NCBI GenBank assembly: GCA_028583605.1
Contig: CM053334.1
Coordinates: 21,104,618-21,168,617 of the forward strand
DNA: 64,000 bases
From: Dastarcus helophoroides
Taxonomy: Eukaryota; Arthropoda; Insecta; Coleoptera; Bothrideridae
Reading direction: 5' to 3'
In this document: in pieces, positions 32,872 to 44,330 of the stretch
Layout of the letters: the number at the start of each line of letters is the position of its first letter
Position numbering within the stretch: the stretch's first letter is position 1
Translations under genes and position numbers: made by a program
The notes under the pieces: model-generated
The model's input: the letters and a program-made list of their open reading frames with translations, nothing else
Databases searched by the model: none
Told to the model about the DNA's origin: nothing

Positions 32872-34540
32872 TATTTCCTTTGGATGTCTTTGTTATTTGG
32901 TTAATTAATTTCCAGAATTTAACTTTTTCCCCTGTTTTTTTCATCATCATTCGGCCCGTATGCAGCTAAAATAGTCACAATGTTACCATTTATAATCATT
33001 TCTACTGTCAGTGCGCTTCCCACTTTCTCACTCCTTTTGTGTATGTTTTATGTATTATGCACCCCATTCCTGCAGCTGCTCGTTTTTCTTTGGATACTTC
33101 TAAATATACCAATAGGTGCCCATCTTCTAATGTTATTTCTCCTTGTCCCTTTTTTTTCGTTTCCGTTACGGTCAGCAGATCAGCCGTATCAAACTCATAT
33201 ACCAGTTCTTGTTCTTTTCCATTTATTCCCCTTATGTTTCACGTTGCGAGCTTCCAAATTTTGATACCCGCTTCCTTTTTTTGTTTTATGTTTACAATTT
33301 CGGTACTACTTGCTATGTTAACACTTTCTTCCTTATAGTTATCCTTATTTGCTTTGTCCTTGTTTACATTAGCCATTTTTCTTAATTTACTTTTTTTTTG
33401 TTCCTTAACCTTATCTTCTTCCTTATCCATTGCCGTTGTCGTCTTTATGTGACCCTTTGAGTGATTTTTTATTAGTTTTTTAATATTGGAGTTATTATTT
33501 CTCTTTTTGAGTCATCCCATCTCCAGTCGATACCTTCAACATTTATTTTGTTGTACCCAATTTTAACTGTTTTTTCTTCATTTCTTAATTTTTTAGCTTT
33601 CTCTCTAATTAATTTTTGTTTATTTCTTTCGTTTTTTGTCATGTCCTCTGTTATGAAAATTTTATGATATTTCACTTTCTTCAGTTTGTGCTTGTTTTTT
33701 AGGATATTTATTTTCTCAATTTCATTTCCTAATTCAACTAGGCATGTTGTATTTCCAAATTTTATCACTTTTTTGGCATTGATTTTTATTCCTATATATT
33801 GTTTTAGCATGCTTGTTGTTTCTTCCATTTGTCTTACCATATCTTTGTTTTCTAGCGGTAACCCGTTTATAACTATATTGTTTTTCCTTTTTTCTTTTTC
33901 TAGACTTTCCACGGAATGTTTTACTTCTTTCATTTCTTCAAAAATTGTTTTATTTTCCTCTTTTATGTGTTCGTTTTCTTGCTTTCATTCAGTGTTTTCT
34001 TGTTTAATTTTTAATATTTCTTCCATAACTTTTTTTTGTTCATCACCTATTTTTAATAATGTTTCTTTTATTTTCTTTTGTTCAGTTATCAACTGGCGCA
34101 TTATATTTAGTAAAGCGTCGAGTTTATCTTCTTCTTTTCTTGTATTCTTTTTTATTGCTGTTCTAAAAGTTTTGCTGCTATCCAAAGAAGTCTGCCAGAT
34201 CTTTAGCGCTTTTTCTTCTTTTTCCCTCTCCGTTAGTATGTTCATTCTCGCTATCCATTTTATGTCTATACTTATTGGTTTTTGGTATAGTCCTGTTTAT
34301 GATTATTTGTCGACGGTAGATTTCTTTCCAATATTTAGGCAAACAATTTTAAACTGGCTCGCCGTTTTACTTCACAAGTCGATGTTTTATCACTATTTAT
34401 CAATTTCTTTGCGAACCTTCTATTTGTTTCACGTGTTTGGATTTATTCGTTATTATATTTATACACTTTTACCGCCTTTGGTTTGCAATTTTACTGCACT
34501 TTTTCCACTTTTACTTGTCTAATCTCACTCACTAATATTC
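32872..34540 (-). mobile_element. Non-LTR retrotransposon, 5' segment (ORF1 and start of endonuclease)
   Basis: 34245-33985 encodes a Lys/Glu-rich coiled coil (MNILTEREKEEKALKIWQ..). 33933-33472 continues ORF1 with an RRM-like block (EKEKRKNNIVINGLPLEN, then VKYHKIFITEDMTKNERNKQKLI), as in L1-type ORF1 proteins. 33430-33239 leads into the APE endonuclease (KIWKLATWNIRGI), which can be followed to the mariner insertion. Two single-base breaks occur. The 5' end is placed near 34540 where coding-like sequence stops. Confidence 0.8.
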
Positions 34541-35511
34541 ACCTCTTACTTCTTTGACTATTTGTCGAGAATCTATCGTAATAAGACCCGATTTCCGGGT
34601 GATTTATTGAGGGGTTCTTGACTCGCGTCCGTTCACTTAATCCATCATATAAGATAATTTACTAAAATTGGCTTTTTCGTCGCTTTCAAGGGATTGAATT
34701 CCTTAGTAAAATAAGGTGTGGATAGAACATTCATTAAAAAAAAATGGGAACTGCCGACAGAAGTGAAAAGTTACAAAAAAATCCAGCGTTTTTTCTTTCC
34801 TGATAGCTTTTAACTTATGCATTGTAAGCGTAAGGATATGTTATCAAGCAAGTTAAATTTTTAATTCAATAAGAGGTCCAAATTGCTTCTTGCGTTCAAA
34901 CCTCACTGCTGATCACTGGTCTTTTAATTCTCTTACGCCTTATAGTTACATAATACTGCTAATATTAGAGCATGTTGGTAGCGCGATAAAACTTTTAAAT
35001 TAAAGGTAAACATGACAATGAGATTGTGAATTTCGCTTTAAACTCAGATGCACGGATTTGAGGGTCAAATATCTTTCCATATTTTTAAATTCTGATGGCG
35101 CTACCATTTCGTCAAGTTAATGTTCTTTGAATGAGCCTATTCAATTTTCATTGTCTTTATAAAATTGTAATTGAAAATTTTCCATAAAATGTATTTATTG
35201 TATTATTTCTGAGTTGCTAAACCGCTTAAAAAAAGCAATAAAAGACTATGTAATTGCTTTTCTCATTCATATTCCTTCCCACCAATCCAATTATGCAACA
35301 AACAATTCATTTTGTCCTCTGAAGTGAACTATCTTCGTAGCTAATCCTACTTATCAAAATGGGATTTTTACAGCGCATTATTCAACTTTAATTAAACGGA
35401 AAGCAATATTTTGTTGTTCTATCGTTTAGCTGATTTGAACATGAAACCGTTTACCTAAAATGTAAGTATTTTGTGAATTTTGTCAATTATAAAATTCACT
35501 GAATAATGATG

Positions 35512-35605
35512 TGATGTCATTACCACATCACATTGATGTGATTACCACATCACATTGATGTGATTACCACGTCACATTGATGTGATTACCACATCACATT
35601 GAGGA
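35512..35605. repeat. 22-bp tandem repeat, four copies, each internally palindromic
   Basis: The unit ttaccacatcacattgatgt(ga) is repeated four times with one substitution (acgtcac). Within each unit tcacatcaatgtga forms an inverted repeat, so the array can form serial hairpins or offer repeated symmetric binding sites. Confidence 0.85.
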
Positions 35606-35811
35606 AAACATACCGGTAACTGGATGTTTCTGCTGCTAGTTACTGACAACTTGGATGTTGGCAGCTGCGATATATTTAAATAAATCTAAGCAACATCACA
35701 CCATGACATTCGATTAAATATTTATTTCGAAGTTGTGCGAATTTCGTGCATGTTTTATTGGTCTCTTCTTCTGCTGCTTCCACAAATCCAGATTTTCAGT
35801 AACTATTTTGT

Positions 35812-35960
35812 GGAACGGACTGATCCTTGGTTATCTTTAAAAATTGAAATACAAATCTTGTCCCCTGACACCAAGAAAGATTAAAAAACACAACAACAAC
35901 AAAGGTTCCTCTAACGGGTCTCGATAGTTAGGCTATCATCTTCAAAGAGATACTGTTACT
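35812..35960. mobile_element. R1 foldback repeat, single-arm copy
   Basis: It carries the outer gtggaacggactgatccttg, cttgtcccctgacaccaag, acaacaaaggttcc and tatcatcttcaaagagatac blocks of R1 in order, but only one arm. Confidence 0.7.
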
Positions 35961-36119
35961 ATTTGTTAAGGAGATTGCCAATCCTTAAAAACATATAACT
36001 AAAAATCTAGATTTGTGGAAGACGCAACTGACGAAGAACAAGCCAAATAAAGAACGAATGAAACATTGAGTATAGTTTTCACTTTGGATTTCTGTTACGA
36101 TAACAATCTTAATTTTTAG

Positions 36120-37121
36120 ATGAAAAATCCCCACTTCATTTTAGTCTCCTGCCTTCTTTTAACCAACGTACTTACAGAAGATGAAGAGGAATATAGACAC
36201 ATCGACAAAATGGACAAATCTTTTTTTGGTACCGATGACGAACTTCGCTTTATTATCTTGAAACGAATGAAAGTAAAATCGGTCTCTTGGGACTTTCTAT
36301 GTTTGCATAAAAATTTACGGGACCTGGACATATCTTTGTCATCTGAAGAATTTCCTACGATCACAAAAATGATGTTCAAATGTACGAACCATTTGACTAA
36401 TGTTATAATACATCCTCAAATGGAGCCGGATACTCTGTCGGATTTAAAAAAGTTGCAAAAGGTGTTCCTATTCAATCAGGATTTTCCAAAACTGACCAAG
36501 GATATGTTCAATAGCTCAAAACTAAACACTATTGTTATGGTTAATTCTAATATTGAGGAAATAGAAGAAGGATTTCTTTGAGAAATTTCCACATTTAAGA
36601 AAAATTTCCCTTGCTAGAAATAGACTTTACACTCTGAAGCCAAACACTTTTAACGGTATCAACAAATTACGTATTTTGGATTTGTCATCAAACTATTTCG
36701 GTATGTTATCTTACTGTTAACTAATTTTACTTTTTATACGTCTGGTATTTAAATATCTGTATTTTTTCTAAAAGTAATCAACACCAAAATACGACTTTAG
36801 AACAGTCATGCTCTCTAACTTCAATGCATAAATAGTAAGTGGAAGATGTATCGAAATAATAATTTGTCATTTTTTATAGAACAGATACCATGGGTAGGCT
36901 TGGGCACCTTACCTTATCTTCTTAGTTTGGATTTTTCCTATAATGATATTAAAAAGTTCAATCCTGGAAAAGTATCTAGACAATTCCCGAAATTGAAACT
37001 ATTCAAATTCATAGGTTTTACAGGACACCGACAAATGTATCTTAGTTTGCTAAATAAGCGCAACATAGAATTCGACCTGGGAATAGATGAAGCGAGAAAA
37101 CGAGAGTTTTGGGATACATAA
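36120..37121 (+). CDS. Small secreted leucine-rich-repeat protein, two exons
   Basis: ATG at 36120 gives a signal peptide (MKNPHFILVSCLLLTNVLT, cleavage likely near residue 19) and an acidic segment. LRRs follow: HKNLRDLDISLSSEEFP, LKKLQKVFLFNQDFPKL, FPHLRKISLARNRLYTLKPNTF, NKLRILDLSSNYF and LPYLLSLDFSYNDIKKF. The intron is 36701-36879 (GTATGT..TTATAG) and joins in phase at NYFEQIP. Stop at 37121. The frame breaks once at 36573-36575 (a T run), where the 153-codon ORF ends but LRR coding continues in the next frame. Total length is about 277 residues. No transmembrane segment is seen, so the protein is probably extracellular; partner unknown. AATAAA-like sites follow near 37160. Confidence 0.75.
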
Positions 37122-37929
37122 CATTGTATAGTGATGTGATAATGTTAGATGTATCGTAATAAAAATGTTCAACTAGATGAAATGTTCAAGTTAATGAAAT
37201 TTTTCCAAAGTACAACCCATGAACATTAGATTTTTAGAAATCTTGGTTTCGACATTGAACTCGCTACCAAGTTAGGCTGATGTTTTGTCACTCAATGCTT
37301 AGAACATCTTTAGATGTGTTGCCACTCGATGCTAAAAACGTCTTTAGAACTGACACTCAACTTTGAGTGTTAAAAGGTCGGTAAACATACTAATGGACGG
37401 TAAAGTCCTTCGGATGGGATCCTAATTAATTAATCTAGATTATTCTGGAATGGGGTAAGAACAATTTGGTCGACTTCAATCATATATGCAATACCAGTTC
37501 CTGGGCAGTTCCTCGTTTCTTATGGGAAAGACTTCTCTTTCTCTCTTTCTCGCTCTGCTTTTCACAGGCATTAATGAGTCGCAATGCGCATGTGTTACAA
37601 ATCATCTCTGCATGGCCAAAGTCAGCTCTGCACGGCCAAACATAAACACCCGCTTAACCCGCGCGTAGCGATTGGTTCATTTCGTTCATTCATGCGCAAT
37701 ACTCGCCATTTATCCATGTTCCATCTTTATCGGATTTGGTCAGAACAAACTCGCGAAGAGAATAGGGAGCTAGCCATATAGAAGTATTACATATATGACT
37801 TCAACGCTTCAAAAACTCAGGCCGCTGTTTTCTCTAAGAAAACATCAAGGGATAATGGAACAAACATACTAATGGACGTTAAAATCCTTCCCATGGGATC
37901 TAATCTATCTATCCTAGAAGTGAATGCGA
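37122..37929. other. Intergenic with two direct repeats of about 58 bp
   Basis: A block starting aaacatactaatggacggta at 37383 recurs at 37861 (aaacatactaatggacgtta), each followed by aatccttc/gatgggat(c)taat-like sequence. The 420 bp between them include less AT-rich sequence (37560-37760) with no domain in any frame. The arrangement could be a small retroelement or a duplicated insertion; I cannot decide. Confidence 0.4.
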
Positions 37930-38600
37930 GCACTAACTTTTTTGGGAGGATCATGTGCGCGTCGTTGCCAAATCCGCCTCTCAGAAGCTAGACTTTCTTT
38001 TTAGAGCTAAAAAGTACTTCACATCTCATCAGCTATTAACACTATACAAAGCTCAAGTTAGGCCAACACTAGCCAATACTGTTCTCATGTTTGGAGTTCA
38101 GCCCCAGAACACACTTTAGCTCTCTTGGATTCAATTCAAAGAAGAGCGATTCGCCTAATTGATGACGAGAGTCTGACCGATTCTCTCTGAAACACTAGAG
38201 CACAGGCGGTTGGTGCCTTGTCTCATTTCTACAAGTTCTATCAGTGGAAGTTGCTCGCAGAAACTAATAGGATTCATCCCCCCAAGGGCAAGATTCTTGA
38301 GGCGTGCTAGACAGTCGGAGACAGCAAATTCCTGTACGGTCCAGCTTGAGACAGTGAGGACTTCTGTCTATGGAGACTCTATTTTATATAGAACTTCTAA
38401 GTTATGGAACTTATTACCGAAAGGAATTTTCCCCAAAAATTACAACCTATCCTTGTTTAAGAAGACGGTTCATCGCCATCTATCCTTGTTTCCGCATCCT
38501 ACTCGCAGTGCTTTGAAAGCATAATGGGGTTACCTTTTACAAGTGAATTAAACTTAAAAAAACCATCCCAACATCACGCTTGCTTGACTAAAAACCAAGA
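37930..38600 (+). mobile_element. LINE (jockey/CR1-like) 3' end, decayed
   Basis: Translated pieces in changing frames give the C-terminal part of a LINE reverse transcriptase: KYFTSHQLLTLYKAQVRPTLANT, LLDSIQRRAIRLIDDESLTDSL, then LIGFIPPRARFLRRARQS..YRTSKLWNLLPKGIFPKNYNLSLFKKTVHRHL (38210-38524). It ends with an A-rich tail (aaacttaaaaaaacc) near 38575. At least two frame breaks; 5'-truncated. Confidence 0.85.
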
Positions 38601-39280
38601 AGAATCTCCAACTTTGACCTTTGGAAGTCCCCAGTTAACAAAACCTGCATAGGATTTTTTTCTTTTCTTTAAGTTTTCAATGGATTTAAAATTTAAATTT
38701 CTGGAAAAGTTTTCAAATTGGGGTCCGTTCTGCGCTTATGATTCAACAGTTCTTTAGTAATTTTCTGCCTTAAACAGACCTCTGTCCTATATTGGGGAAC
38801 ACCGCGGAATTTTTATACAGAAATTTCGAGATTAAATTCACTGTGGCCACCTTTTTTCGAAATTTTGGCCGATTATACGAAAGAAATCTCTGTGGGCGTT
38901 GACTGAATATCGGCGATATGAATGATATGCTGCGTTGAGTAATGCCCCAAGGATTGTTGTCATTCAGCTTGTACTTTCAATGACGTAATTGTATCGGTGT
39001 CGTGAATAAACTATAGCTGTATTTATTTTAAATGAATCACGAAATGGAAGTAGCGTTTTCAATCTGCAGTACTATATTGCAAGTTTCAACTTCTTAATAG
39101 CAATTTGCAGCCAACACTTATTAATTTAACAATAAATAATATTCCATAAATGTTTCATAGCTTTATTGCGATCCTCTATAAATAGAAGTCGTACTATACT
39201 TTTCATAACATCTGTGACTTTTCTATGGTTATTTACGTTCTCTATGTTATAACCTATAATTTTTTAAATTGCGTCTGTAG
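38601..39280. other. Intergenic, no gene seen
   Basis: Mixed AT-rich sequence between the LINE tail and the hAT composite. No ORF, repeat or motif could be supported. Confidence 0.4.
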
Positions 39281-39449
39281 TAAGGGTGTCGATTCCTCTT
39301 TAAAATAATCGATTTTTGGATCGATTCGAATCGTGAGCAAAAGAATCGATTTCCGATAAAATTGGGTGCTGAAAGATCGATTTCGGATTAATCGCCTTGT
39401 TGGTAAAATTTTTAAACATTTCTAATAAAAGAGAAATTGAATGATGTCG

Positions 39450-41760
39450 AAATTTCGATATTGAGGTCAATATTTCCAGAAAAAAAGTCGAAATTTTGAG
39501 TTTAAAGTCGAAATTTCGAGAAAAATGTCGAAATTTCAATATTAAAGTCAACATTTCGAGAAAAAATGTCAAAATTTGAGAAAAAAAAACGAAATTTCGA
39601 GAAAAAAGTCGAAATTTGAAGAAAACGTGGAAATTTCGAGAAAAGAGTCGGAAATTTTGAAATATTTCGAGAAAAATGTCAAAATTTGAGGAAATTTCGA
39701 GATATTTCGAGAAAAAGGTCAAAATTCGAAAAAAAAAGTCGAAACTTCGAGAAATAAAGTTGAAATTTCTAGAACAAAGTCGAAATTTCTAGAAAAAAAA
39801 GTCGAAATTTTGAGTTTAAAGTCGAAATTCCGAGAAAAATGTCGAAATTTCGAAATATTTCAAGAAAAAGGTCAAAAATTGAGAAAAAAAGTCTAGATTT
39901 CGAGAAAAAGTTGAAATTTCTAGAAAAAAAGTCGAAATTTTGAGTTTAAAGTTGAAATGTCGAGGAAAATGTCGAAATTTCGATATTAAAGCCAATATTT
40001 CGAGAAAAAAGTCAAAATTTGAAAAAAAAAACGAAATTTCGTGAAAAAAATCAAAATTTAAATAGAACGTCGAAATTTCGAGAAAAAAGTCGACATTTCG
40101 AAATATTTCGAGGAAAAGGTCAAAATTTGAGAAAAAAGTCTAGATTTCGAGAAAAAAGTCGAAATTTCGAGAAAAAAGTTGAAATTTCAAGAAAAAAGTC
40201 GAAATTTTGAGTTTAAAGTGGAAATTTCAAGAAAAATGTCGAAACTTCGATATTAAGGTCAACATTTCGAGAGAAAAAGTCGAAATTTCGAGTTTAAAGT
40301 TGAAATTTCGAGAAAAAAGTCAAAATTTGAGAAAAAAAAACGAAATTTCGAGAAAAAACTCGAAATTTCGAAATATTTCGAGAAAAAGGTCAAAATTTAA
40401 GAAAAAAAGTTGAAATTTCTAGAAAAAGAGTCGAAATATCTAGAAAAAAAAGTCGAAATTTTGAGTTTAAAGTCGAAATTTCGAGAAAAATGTCGAAATT
40501 TCGAAATATTTCGAGAAAAAGGTAAAAACTTGAGAAACAAGTCTAAACTTCGATAAAAAAGTCGAAATTTCGAGAAAAAAGTTGAAATTTCGAGAAAAAG
40601 TTGAAATTTCTAGAAAAAAAAAATCGAAATTTTGAGTTTAAAGTCGAAATTTCGAGAAAAATGTCGAAATTTCGATATTAAGGTCAAAATTTTGAGAAAA
40701 AAGTCGAAATTTGAGGGGACAAAAACGAAATTTTGAGAAAAAGGTTGAAATGTCTAGAAAAAAAGTCGAAATTTTGAGTTTAAAGTCGAAATTTCGAGAA
40801 AAATGTCCAGATTTCGATATTAAGGTCAAAATTTGAGAAAAAAGTCGAAATTTCTAGAAAAAACAGTCGACATTTCGAAATATTTCGAGAAAAAGGTCGA
40901 AATCTGAGAAAAAAGTGCAGATTTTGAGAAAAAAGTCGAAATTTCGAGAAAAAAGTTTGAATTTCGAGAAAAAAGTCGAAATTTCTAGAAAAAAAGTCGA
41001 AATTTTGAGTTTAAAGTCGAAATTTCGAGAAAAATGTCGAAATTTCGATTTTAAGGTCAAAATTTCGAGAAAAAAGTCGAAATTTGAGGAAAAAAACGAA
41101 ATTTTGAGAAAAAAGTTGAAATTTCGAGAAAAAAAGTTGAAATTTCTAGAAAAAAAGTCGAAATCTTGAGTTTAAAGTCGAAATTTCGAGAAAAATTTCG
41201 AAATTTCGATTTTAAGGTCAAAATTTCGAGAAAAAAGTCGAAATTTGAGGGAAAAAACGAAATTTTAAGAAAAAAGTTGAAATTTCGAGAAAAAAAGTCG
41301 AAATTTCTAGAAAAAAGTCGAAATCTTGAGTTTAAAGTCGAAATTTCGAGAAAAATGTCGAAATTTCGATATTAAGGTCAAAATTTCGAGAAAAAAGTCG
41401 AAATTTGAGGGAAAAAACGAAATTTTGAAAAAAAAGTTTAAATTTCGAGAAAAAAAGTTGAATTTTCTAGAAAAAAAGTCGAAATCTTGAGTTTAAAGTC
41501 GAAATTTCGAGAAAAATGTCGAAATTTCGATTTTAAGGTCAAAATTTCGAGAAAAAAGTCGAAATTTGAGGAAAAAAACGAAATTTTGAGAAAAAAGTTG
41601 AAAATTCGAGAAAAAAGTCGAAATTTCGAGCTTAAAACCGAAATTTGAAAATAAAAGTCAAAATTTTTAAAAATAACATAATTTTTAATCGAAAAAGTTG
41701 AAATTTGCAGAAATAACTCGAAATTTAAGAAAAAAGTCGAAATTTCTAAAAAGAACATTT
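39450..41760. repeat. Satellite of about 20-bp units with 160-bp higher-order repeat
   Basis: The base unit is close to gtcgaaatttcgagaaaaaa. The variant gagtttaaagtcgaaattt marks a longer period: starts near 41006, 41167, 41327 and 41488 are 160-161 bp apart. Many small ORFs here are by-products (KSKFREKSRNFEFKV and FSRNFDFFLEIST patterns). Confidence 0.85.
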
Positions 41761-42200
41761 TTTTAAATCGATGTTCTTTCTATGCCTTTGTAACATTTCG
41801 TTAAATTTCGATTTAAAAATTGAAATTTTAACTTTTTTCTAGAAATTTCAACTTTTTCGAAATGTTACAAAGGGCGTAGAAAGGACATCGATCAAAAAAA
41901 AATGTTACTTTAAGAAATTTCAACTTTTTTTCTCAGATTTCGATTTTAAGCTCGATATTTCGACTTTTTTCTCGAAATTTCGATATTTTTTCTCAAATTT
42001 CGACACTCTTTTCGAAATTTTGAACTTTTTTCTCAAACTTTGATATTTTTTCTCGAAATTTTGCCCTTTTTCTCGAAATTTAGTTTTTTTTTGCAAATTT
42101 CGACTTTTTTTTTCGAAATTTTGACATTAAAGTCGAAATTTTGGACTTTAATCTCGGGATTAAGAGGAGAAAAAGTCAATATTCAATGATAATTTTTTTT
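41761..42200. repeat. Inverted satellite tract facing the main array
   Basis: From about 41810 the strand bias flips: the same unit now appears as gactttttctcgaaatttcg. The markers cgatgttctttctatgcc (41770) and its inverted form ggcgtagaaaggacatcg (41875) bracket the turning point, so the tract forms a large hairpin with the preceding array. Confidence 0.7.
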
Positions 42201-42766
42201 CAAATTGATATCCTTTCTACGCTCTTGTAATTTTTACTTCAAAAAAAGGTAAATACACTTTTTTTAGCATTGTAGTGTACTTATTAATAGGTGTGTAACG
42301 TGTTCGAACCATTAAATAAAAGTTTTTAAGACGGGTAACAAGTAATAAAATTAACGTAGGGTAATTTTTCTGAAAATACGGTAATTTTGTCTGCGTAAGT
42401 ACGGAATTTTATCTACTTGTGGCAACACTGCACCACAGTTATCTTTCCTATTCAGTCAACGACATCATGAATGAAATCAAATGTTAATGCTGCCATCTGT
42501 TGGCTTATTAACGTAGTTATAACGTAGTTATTGCTAGTAGAAGGAAGTGGACAATAACATAGCGACATAAATGCACTTATATAAAAAATTTTGTCATTAA
42601 ATTTACAGTGACCTGCATCTAAGGTAAATCGATCCGATCCTTAGGATTATTGAATCGTTCATTAGATCGATCTTGTATTCGAGATCGATGTAAAAAATCA
42701 GCCTTGAGATTTGAAAAAATCGATTTTTCGATTAATCGATCTCAGATCGAAATCCCTAGTCTGTAG

Positions 42767-43725
42767 ATTTTATTTTATACAATGATAATTATATTTGTAA
42801 TTAAGAATTGGCAACCAAATTAAGTGCCAGATATGGTTTTTGTATTGTTGGTAATGATGTAGTGATGAATTTCGACGGTATTAAAAATTTCTTGGACATC
42901 TATGGTTTGATTCATTTGAACTATTATGTAAAATGTTAATATAAACAATCTTATTATAAAAGAATCGTGTCAAATATTAAGAAAATTTTATTCCCTCCTA
43001 AGTATGTGTGATTGCGATTAAACGAAACAAACAATTTTAAATTTTATGAACTAATTCATTCCATAGAGAAAAAAATCGTTTATGTGCGGCTAGCCTTAGT
43101 TTCTGTTTATCTATGTTTTGCCTAATCTGCTCTGCAATCAGTGTTCCCAACTGAACAGAAATTTCCCGTTTTGCGGGAATTTCTCAACACAAAACGGAAA
43201 ACTTGGCCGAAAAGAGAAATTTCCCGTTTGGAGGGAATTTCTCAACACAAAAGGGAAAACTTGGCCGAAAACGGGAATTTTTTGTTGAATAAATTTGCCC
43301 AGAAGGGGTGAAGAATCCTAATAATTTTGTTGTTGAGGATTTTTGGTTTTTAGTCCACAACATTGACAACAGGAAATTGAATGCAAAAAATTGTTTCGTA
43401 GACCTATTTTTGGGAAGACAAATTTTCGGATCTCTTAACAGAAGGCAGTTTTTGCATAAAAATGGGAATTTTCAGGTAAGTGGAGGAAAAAACTTATTTA
43501 AAGGTTGGTAACATCTTTATTGTCTATCATATTTTCTTTATGTTGTCTATGAGGACTATGAAATAACCTATAATTTTTAAAAAAATACATCTTTGAAACC
43601 GTAGATAATTTATATAAATTACTTTCCTAGTTATGTTGTTTTAATCTAGTCTAAAACCAGTACGTGTCAATTATCCCTTTTGTACAGTTACCAACAATGT
43701 GTATGAATAATTCGCAAAAGTAGCG
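42767..43725. other. Upstream region of the actin-protease gene; 57-bp duplication and a possible exon
   Basis: A 57-bp unit (aatttcccgtttt..ggaatttctcaacacaaa..cttggccgaaaa) is tandemly duplicated at about 43160-43275. A plus-strand frame at 43308-43480 (NNFVVEDFWFLVHNIDNRKLNAKNCFVDLFL..) ends at a good donor (CAG/GTAAGT, 43475) and could be a coding exon, but no acceptor partner or family was identified. Confidence 0.4.
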
Positions 43726-44330
43726 ATGGATTTTGAATGGGCCAAAAATTACCCCGATGTCTACAAAGTCTGCTCCCTGTTTAATTTATCCGAACTACTT
43801 CACCCGAAAAAGGTGACGTACAAGCCGCTCCCTGCCTTCCTACAAGAGGGGCCACAATGCGGCCTAGTTGCTCTTGAAATCTGCAGGGGGAATCCAACCA
43901 AAGAAACCTTAGATAAACTACTGAATACTGCCAAATTTATGAACTTTACGTACAACGGGGAAATCTTCAGCGCAAACGACATGATGGAACTAGCTAACGC
44001 TCACCTTCAAAATTACAAAGCAGAAACCTATTCGGGGGATCTCAATTCGGAGCATATTAGGGGGTTTCTCTTAGATGGTGGCTTGATTTTGGTGCCGTAT
44101 CCTTTTATCTGATGTTGAGTTAACTAGATGGGGGATATTTTCTTAAATGGCTAACTAGTTATGATACAGGGAAAGATAATTCGCCTTCTTGTGAGAATGG
44201 TCACAAGGCACATTGGGCGATAATATCAGGAGCAATTGAAACCGAGGAGGAGTTCTTTGTTATGGCAAGACATGGAAAGGCGAGGAACGTGGCAATTTGG
44301 AAGTTGAAGTGCATTAGCCAAGAGCAATAG
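43726..44330 (+). CDS. ACTMAP: Actin maturation protease homolog (C19orf54/UPF0692 family)
   Basis: ATG at 43726. Exon 1 is 43726-44096 and exon 2 is 44159-44330; the 62-bp intron has GTATCC..AACTAG ends and joins in phase as VPYDTGKDN, giving 180 codons plus stop. Hallmarks of the family are present: EGPQCGLVAL with the predicted catalytic Cys (residue about 46), GHKAHWAIISG with the catalytic His, and MARHGKARNVAIWKL near the C-terminus. In animals this cysteine protease removes the N-terminal acetylated Cys or Met of processed actin; substrate specificity is inferred from family membership. The protein is short, lacking the proline-rich N-terminus of vertebrate members, as insect members do. 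AATAAA lies at about 44451. Convergent with the minus-strand ORF at 44539-44871. Confidence 0.82.

Larger units (their letters stand above)
34541..36119. other. Intergenic, no gene; holds a 22-bp tandem array and an R1 fragment
   Basis: No ORF or domain is supported between the LINE and the secreted LRR gene. Two repeats, listed separately, lie at 35512-35605 and 35812-35960. A possible 3' splice site (aatttttag, 36111-36119) directly precedes the LRR start codon. Confidence 0.5.
39281..42758. mobile_element. hAT-type composite element, copy 1 (3.48 kb)
   Basis: The left end is TAAGGGTGTCGAT and the right end ATCGAAATCCCTA, with a perfect 8-bp duplication GTCTGTAG (39273-39280 and 42759-42766). 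Subterminal regions are dense in ATCGAT and GATCGA motifs, as expected of transposase-binding repeats. The first 150 bp and the last 520 bp match copy 2 at 51413-55587. The interior is a gaaatttcgagaaaaaagtc satellite. The right terminus of a nested hAT (tggcaacactg, 42427) is retained while its left terminus is deleted. No transposase; non-autonomous. Confidence 0.85.

Noticed and set aside
33686..34522. 278-codon plus-strand ORF
   Set aside because: Ser/Phe-rich shadow of the LINE ORF1 coding strand, which has recognisable domains on the minus strand.
39300..41758. Several ORFs of 60-140 codons on both strands with FSRNFDFFLEIST or KSKFREKSRNF patterns
   Set aside because: Translations of the 20-bp satellite unit; same for 52991-54609.
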